Assembly (NCBI GenBank): GCA_030652035.1
Contig: JAUSBJ010000025.1
Coordinates: forward strand, 1-63,663
Direction of reading: 5' to 3'
DNA from: Sulfurimicrobium sp.
Lineage (GTDB): Bacteria > Pseudomonadota > Gammaproteobacteria > Burkholderiales > Sulfuricellaceae
Length of the DNA stretch: 63,663 bases
The notes beneath the pieces were generated by a model. That model was not told where the DNA came from and ran no database searches. It saw nothing but the letters and a program-made list of their open reading frames with translations. The position numbers and the translations under genes are program-made. Positions 63,524 to 63,663 of the stretch are shown here, piece by piece (position 1 is the stretch's first letter; every line of letters begins with the position of its first letter).

Positions 63524-63663
63524 ATGGCAAAAGGCAAGTTTGAGCGTACCAAACCGCACGTAAACGTGGGTACGATTGGTCACGTGGATCATGGCAAGAC
63601 GACTTTGACGGCGGCGATCACGACGATCCTGTCGAAGAAATTTGGCGGTGAAGCCAAAGGCTA
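63524..63663 (+). CDS. tuf: Elongation factor Tu (5' end only)
   Basis: The first 46 codons are present before the window ends. They read [20 protein letters not shown], then [11 protein letters not shown], the EF-Tu P-loop (GHVDHGKT). EF-Tu delivers aminoacyl-tRNA to the ribosome. AGAGAGGA provides the ribosome site. Co-transcription with the three tRNAs is the classical tufB arrangement. Confidence 0.98.
   Translation, partial: MAKGKFERTKPHVNVGTIGHVDHGKTTLTAAITTILSKKFGGEAKG

Overview
The window looks like the chromosome of a betaproteobacterium, most likely a Nitrosomonadales-type lineage (Sulfuricella/Gallionella-like). This is inference from gene order and protein style: lptD-surA-pdxA-rsmA divergent from amgK-murU; ribD-ribE-ribBX-ribH-nusB; a tRNA-Tyr/Gly/Thr-tuf cluster; pilT-pilU; an AlgZ/AlgR-like pair next to argH; and many c-di-GMP and two-component proteins.

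Positions 1-6.6 kb are an accessory zone. It starts with an IS21-like terminus made of four 23-bp repeats. It then holds a Fic protein behind a 70-bp repeated operator-like array, two gene remnants, and a NadS-type antitoxin whose toxin has decayed. A 53-bp duplicate of the 3' half of tRNA-Ile(CAT) brackets a very small integrative element (about 1.85 kb: integrase, AlpA-like protein, one unknown ORF). A hipBA module follows, with a third, degenerate att-like T-arm sequence after it.

From 6.7 to 20.2 kb come a periplasmic binding protein paired with a GGDEF-EAL protein, an ICMT-like membrane protein, tRNA-Val, a K+-type channel, glyA, nrdR, the riboflavin operon with nusB, and a three-gene operon of a duplicated DUF1538 membrane protein overlapping two different PII-like proteins. 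That operon is the strongest candidate for an undescribed system.

From 20.4 to 48.3 kb the content is mostly housekeeping: mgtE, yggS, pilTU, an RlmL-like methylase, an acyl-CoA ligase, a HisKA_2 kinase with an ANTAR antiterminator, hemJ, two TlpA-like thioredoxins, peptidoglycan recycling (murU/amgK), outer-membrane biogenesis (lptD, surA), pdxA, rsmA, a diguanylate cyclase, an MCP, gloA, a DUF45 peptidase, plsC, gmhB and glyQS.

From 48.6 kb to the end are a porin/PstS-like/EAL module, a monohaem DUF3365 protein, lnt with an overlapping GIY-YIG gene, lysA with the tiny lptM lipoprotein gene, cyaY, a REC-TPR/kinase pair, argH, the LytS/LytTR pair, three tRNAs and the start of tuf. Intergenic gaps of 100-300 bp frequently carry short inverted or tandem repeats and one MITE-like element. 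No CRISPR array and no rRNA gene was seen.
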